From positions 123,160,543 to 123,224,542 of the forward strand of contig CM043960.1 of the NCBI GenBank assembly GCA_014529385.2: a stretch of 64,000 bases of DNA, given 5' to 3'. Every line of letters starts with the position of its first letter. The first letter of the stretch is position 1. The notes under the pieces are model-generated. The model was not told where the DNA came from, did not search any database, and worked only from the letters and a program-made list of their open reading frames with translations. The position numbers were made by a program, and so were the translations under genes. Origin of the DNA: Adiantum capillus-veneris. Lineage: Eukaryota; Streptophyta; Polypodiopsida; Polypodiales; Pteridaceae. This document shows positions 60,031 through 64,000 of this stretch, one piece after another.

Positions 60031-61361
60031 AACACAATGGCAATCCGCTCGTCAATATGGCAAGCCATAAGCTTACCCACAACATATGCATTGTGGGCAA
60101 GCTCTATGGATTTCCATATTGCCAACGGCTCGCCATTGTATTGTTTATATGTCCACGAGCGGTTTTCAAGTCCTAAAATAGCTAAGCGGCCCTGAAAATA
60201 ACACCATGGCGAGCCGTTTGGAAGTAGGGCAAGCCATGCGCTTGCCCACAATGCATATGCATTGTGGGAAAGCTATAGAGCTTGCCCACAATGCATATGC
60301 GTTGTGGGAAAGCTCTATAGATTGACATATTGCCAACTGGCTCGCCATTGTGTTTTCTATATGTCTGCAAGTGATTTTCAAATCCTAAAATAGCTAAGCG
60401 GCCCTAAAAACAACACAATGGAAAGCCTTTTGGCAATACGGCAAGCCATAGATCTTGCTTACAATGCATATGCATTCTGGGTAAGCTTTATGGCTTGCTG
60501 TATTTCCAAACGGCTCTCCATTGTGTTGTCTATATGTTTGCGAGCGATTTTCAAGCGCTAAGATTGCCTCGTGTCCCTAAAAACAACAGAATGGCGATCC
60601 ATTTGGAAATATGGCAAGCCATAAAGCTTGCCCACAAGGCATATGCATTGAGGGCAAGCTCTATGGCTTGCCGTATTGCCAACAACTTGCCATTGTGTTG
60701 TTTTTATGTCCGCAAGCGGTTTTCAAGCCCTAAAATAGCTAAGCAACCCTTAAAACAACACAATGGAAAGTTGTTTGGCAATATGACAAGCCATAGAGTG
60801 TTCCCACAATGCATATGCATGGTGTGCAAGCTCTATGGTTCGCCCTATTACCAAAAGGATAGCCATTAAGTTGTCTATATGTCCGCGGCCCTAAAAACAA
60901 CACAATGGAGATCCGTTTGGCAAAACAAAAATCCATAGAGCTTTCCCACAATGCATATGCATTGGGGGCAAGCTCTATGGCTTGCCGTATTACCAATGGC
61001 TGGCCATTGTGTTGTCTATATGTTTGCGAGCGATTTTCAAGCGCTAAATTTTTCTCGTGTCCCTAAAACAACACAATGGCTATCCGTTTGGCAATACGGC
61101 AAGCCATAAAGCTTGCCCACAAGGTATATGCATTGTGGGCAAGCTCTATGGCTTGCCATATTGCCAACGGCTCGCCGTTGTGTTGTCTATATGTCTGCGA
61201 GCGGTTTTCAGGCCCTAAAATTTCTTCGCAACCCTAAAAACAACACTATGGTGAGTCGTTTGTCAAATTTGCAAGCCATAGAACTTGCCAACATCGCATA
61301 TGCATTGTGGGCAAGCTGTATGGCTTGCCGTTTTTACAAACACCTAACCATTGTGTTGGTT
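60031..61361. repeat. Tandem array of eight palindromic units (period about 172 bp)
   Basis: Units start at AACACAATGG-type sequence: 60,031, 60,200, 60,411, 60,584, 60,756, 60,898, 61,070 and 61,241. Each holds a long imperfect palindrome of roughly 58-base arms around ATGCATATGCAT: arm core GGCAAGCCATAGAGCTTGCC, mirrored as GGCAAGCTCTATGGCTTGCC, with outer AACACAATGG and CCATTGTGTT. A spacer of about 55 bases separates units. The second unit has its centre duplicated; the fifth lacks about 30 spacer bases. Two spacer types are seen (…AGCGGTTTTCAAG…TAGCTAAGCGGCCC and …AGCGATTTTCAAGCGCTAA…CTCGTGTCCC), the second after units 3 and 6. No protein-coding signal. Confidence 0.9.
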
Positions 61362-61364
61362 TTA

Positions 61365-61625
61365 TGTTAGGTTAGGTTAGGTTAGGTTTAGGTTATAGGC
61401 TAGGTGAGATTATAGGTTAGGTTAGAGCTAGCGACAAATTAATAGTAGAAAAAACGCAAACAGACTTCAAAGATGACTCGTGTACTTCTAAAAACGCAAA
61501 CGGATTTTAGTTAGGTCAGGCTATAGGTTAGGTTTAGGTTATAAGTTAGGCTACATTAAGTTAGGTTAGGTTTAGGTTATAGGTTATAGGTTAGGTTAGA
61601 TTATAGGTTAGGTTAGAGCTAGCGA
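61365..61625. repeat. TTAGG-like degenerate tract, right of the palindromic array
   Basis: TTAGGTTAGGTTAGGTTTAGGTTATAGG-type sequence, interrupted near 61,430-61,500 by a partial copy of the next repeat family. Confidence 0.85.
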
Positions 61626-62130
61626 CAAATTAATAGTAGAAAAAAAGCAATCGGACTTCAAAAGTGCACGCACTCTTCAAGAACCTTAACATATAGTCAC
61701 TGACCAATAAAGACGAGATTATTACCCTGTGGTTCTAATCTCCGTTCACCTCTAGACCAAGGTGTGGAGGAATCGGGCTTGGCTAGAGAATGTGAGGTTG
61801 TTAGAGCTAGCAACAAATAGTAGAAAAAACGCAATTGGACTTCAAAAGTGCACACAGACTACCCTGTGGTCCTAATCTTTGTGCACATCTAGACCGAGGT
61901 GTGCGGGGATCGGGCCTGGCTAGAGAATGTGAGGTTGTTAGAGCTAGCAGTAAATAGTTGAAAAACTGCAATCGGACTTCAAAAGTGCACACAGACTTCA
62001 AGAACTTTAATATATAGTCATTGACCAATAAAGACGAGATTATTACCCTATGGTCCTAATCTCCATGCACCTCTAGAACGAGGTGTGTAGGGATCGGGCG
62101 TGGCCGCTAGAGAACGTGAGGTTGTCATAT
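61421..62130. repeat. Tandem repeat of about 190 bp, four partial or full units
   Basis: Units start GTTAGAGCTAGC at 61,421 (truncated), 61,612, 61,800 and 61,937. Shared text includes GACTTCAAAAGTGCAC, ACCAATAAAGACGAGATTAT and CTAGAGAATGTGAGGTTGTT. The third unit (137 bp) lacks about 50 bases between CACACAGACT and ACCCTGTGG. Confidence 0.9.
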
Positions 62131-62204
62131 TGTCATGTACTTAGTAGTGTGTAATTATAACAACTAGTGTTTTAATTATTTGTTGCATCATTGGTAGACA
62201 AAGT

Positions 62205-63322
62205 ATGGACGATAGGATGGCATGTGCGCATTGCAAGCATCAGATCTTTAAAAAATAAAAAATATGTGACCAACACATATGCAATCACGGTCTCTTTCCG
62301 ATAGAGCAACTACAAGACCTGCATTATCGATCTCATGGTCTAGAAATTGAAGGTCAAACTCCACAAGTAGATATTGCTCCAACTGCATCCCTGAGAAGAT
62401 GATTTTCAAACGAGCAGCCATCGACTGAGTCCTCCCAACTAATACCTGATGCGGCATTTCAAGAAGTAGAGATGGAGCAGATGTTGGACGCGTTCTTTGA
62501 CATGGATTCCAACATAGAAGGCGACAACATTCAAGACGACACTGTGGACCAACCTCAGTCATCCCATTCATATCGACGGCATGATAGTAACAATAAAGAC
62601 CGTGAGATGATGCAAAGTCTTGCACGCATGCCGCTCTACACTGGTGCAAAAATCTCAGTTCTCTGTACCGCGTTGGCAATGCTTAATTTGCAGTCTGTCT
62701 ACGGTTGGTATGCCGCCTCAGTCAACAGAGCTTTTCAGGTAAATACATTGTATCCTAAGCATGATAAAGTGCAAATTACATTTCATATAAAGTGATCAAA
62801 GAGCTGACTTGTTCATGTAATGACAGGTTGCTCAATGATCAAATCTTGCCAGAAGGGAATCACAGGCCCCCTACCCGTCCAGCCGCTAAAAAGCTTCTCA
62901 CTAATTTGAGCTTGGATTATCACAAAATACATGCATGTCCTAGCAATTGTATACTTTTTTGCAATGAGTATGCAAACTTGGAACAGTCTGCCAATTGTGG
63001 ATTAAACAGGTACAGGGAGGACACACAAGGAAAATGTATCCCTGCAAAGGTCCTTCGACACTTTCCTATCACTCCAAGAATAAAGATCATGTTCAAGTGC
63101 AAGTCCATAGCCACTTTGATGACACGGCACTCAAATACTAGATCGACAGATGATGTGATGCGGGTACCTGCTGACTCTCGTGCATGGAAGCACATAGAGG
63201 AAAGTTGGCCTACATTTAAGAATGAGCCTCGATGTATTCGCTTTGGTCTGGCAATGGACGGAGCAAAACCCATTCGGATTACCGAGCTCGTCATGGAGCA
63301 GTTGGCCTATTTTTCTGGTTAA
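62205..63322 (+). pseudogene. CACTA (En/Spm, Tnp2-type) transposase pseudogene, N-terminal part
   Basis: The region from ATG 62,205 has a Cys/His-rich start (CAHCKHQ…CDQHICNHG), an acidic linker, then MPLYTGAKISVLCTALAMLN and LQSVYGWYAASVNRAFQ, matching the Tnp2 'PLYEGC…S.L…L.LLNLK..YGWS' block. After about 90 non-coding bases it resumes LLNDQILPEGNHRPPTRPAA, DYHKIHACPSNCILFCNEYA, GKCIPAKVLRHFPITPRIKI, MRVPADSRAWKHIEESWPTF and EPRCIRFGLAMDGAKPI, all typical of the family's central region. A GT…AG interval (about 62,739-62,826) separates the blocks, but joining it leaves the frame off by one base. In-frame stops occur near 62,256 and 62,399. The catalytic and C-terminal regions after 63,322 are missing. 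Confidence 0.85.
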
Positions 63323-64000
63323 TTAGGATCTTCCACCATGGCTAGCTATCAAGAAGGGCCATCTGTTGTTGTCATTGATCGTCCCAGGAAAGTCAAAAGC
63401 AAAGTACAAGGACGTTGTCATGACGCCCCACATTTATTGAGAGAAAAACACACCAAGAAAAAGAATGTTTGAAGGTTTTCTTACAAAAAAGCTGTAACTT
63501 TTGCCAGTATCGATGATTACAAATAAATAATGCTTGGGATTCTTTAGGTGAGATAATGGCGTCTCTTGAAGTTTAATGATTACGGGATATGGCAACATGA
63601 TATGGTTGGCATGGCATTTGGTGAATATTAAAGAAAACAAAGGTGCTTGAAGAGCTTCATATTCATAATGTTGGTTCTTGGAGCATGACGATTGTGGTAT
63701 ATACTTAGCAGTTTGGGAGGGAAGGTCTTTTTCAAATAAAGCTTTCTATGCTTGCACTTTGATGATTGTGTTTAGTAATGCTTTGGCTAATATGGAAGAG
63801 GAGGATTTGATCGTTTGGTGTTTTTATATGGTTGTGGGAGGAAAGTGAGGTACCTGGCAATTCTTTGATTTATGGAAGTCGCGCCGCGCCGTCTTGGATA
63901 GGATGCAAGTCAAAATTGGTGGGAGTTAAGCAATGACCGCCACTAAGGGAATATGAATGGCCGCTTAAAATATAAAGTTAAGGGTAGTTGATAGCTTTAA
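63323..64000. other. Unassigned sequence at the window end
   Basis: A broken open stretch continues for about 120 bases (MASYQEGPSVVVIDRPRKVK) and could belong to the transposase or to sequence joined to it. Nothing else is recognised. Confidence 0.4.

Noticed and set aside
60031-61361. A CRISPR array
   Set aside because: Units are about 172 bp with long palindromes and conserved, not unique, spacers, in plant nuclear DNA.

Overview
This is a window of nuclear DNA from a land plant with a large, repeat-rich genome. The evidence is a set of plant-type transposable elements: a Ty3/gypsy chromovirus with a C-terminal chromodomain, Ty1/copia remnants, a gypsy remnant with a tRNA-Asp-like primer site, hAT and CACTA transposase remnants, MITE-like elements and long CT/GA, GT/CA tracts. 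I cannot name the species; nothing seen separates an angiosperm from a gymnosperm, fern or moss. I find no ordinary host gene, no rRNA or tRNA gene and no CRISPR array. Almost everything supportable is a mobile element, a decayed copy of one, or a tandem repeat.

Layout. 0-1.2 kb: CT/CA microsatellites. 1.7-5.8 kb: decayed gypsy remnant (primer site, broken RT, then a broken coiled-coil-rich ORF). 5.9-10.3 kb: decayed Ty1/copia element interrupted at 7.1-7.95 kb by a foreign piece. 12.18-17.50 kb: an LTR element with very short LTRs, 5-bp target duplication and 5 kb of apparently non-coding interior. 17.9-32.6 kb: an old LTR element whose right LTR was later hit by a young, almost intact 8.87-kb chromovirus (23,539-32,409, target duplication TACAT). 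34.1-40.7 kb: a minus-strand element with about 2.2-kb LTRs and only a gag-like gene (TR-GAG type). 42.5-44.0 kb: minus-strand hAT transposase pseudogene. 44.7-48.3 kb: a second member of the TR-GAG lineage (same LTR tail, same primer site, homologous gag remnant), whose LTR is split by a 1.6-kb TTAA-flanked DNA element. 48.3-53.2 kb: mostly unassigned. 53.2-59.07 kb: a decayed minus-strand relative of the chromovirus, internally duplicated and hit by a second copy of the TTAA-flanked element. 59.8-62.1 kb: tandem repeats, comprising TTAGG-like tracts around an array of about eight 172-bp palindromic units, followed by a 190-bp repeat. 62.2-63.3 kb: a CACTA (Tnp2-type) transposase pseudogene.

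Relative order of events can be read directly: chromovirus into an older LTR; TTAA element into a segment that had already been duplicated, so the neighbouring duplicate preserves the empty site; then a 291-bp duplication that copied one TTAA-element end with its flank. The most unusual items are the TTAA-target element, the palindromic satellite with a possible three-unit higher-order pattern, and the two gag-only elements that share an unassigned primer-binding site. All similarity judgements are by eye; family names rest on motifs I could read.
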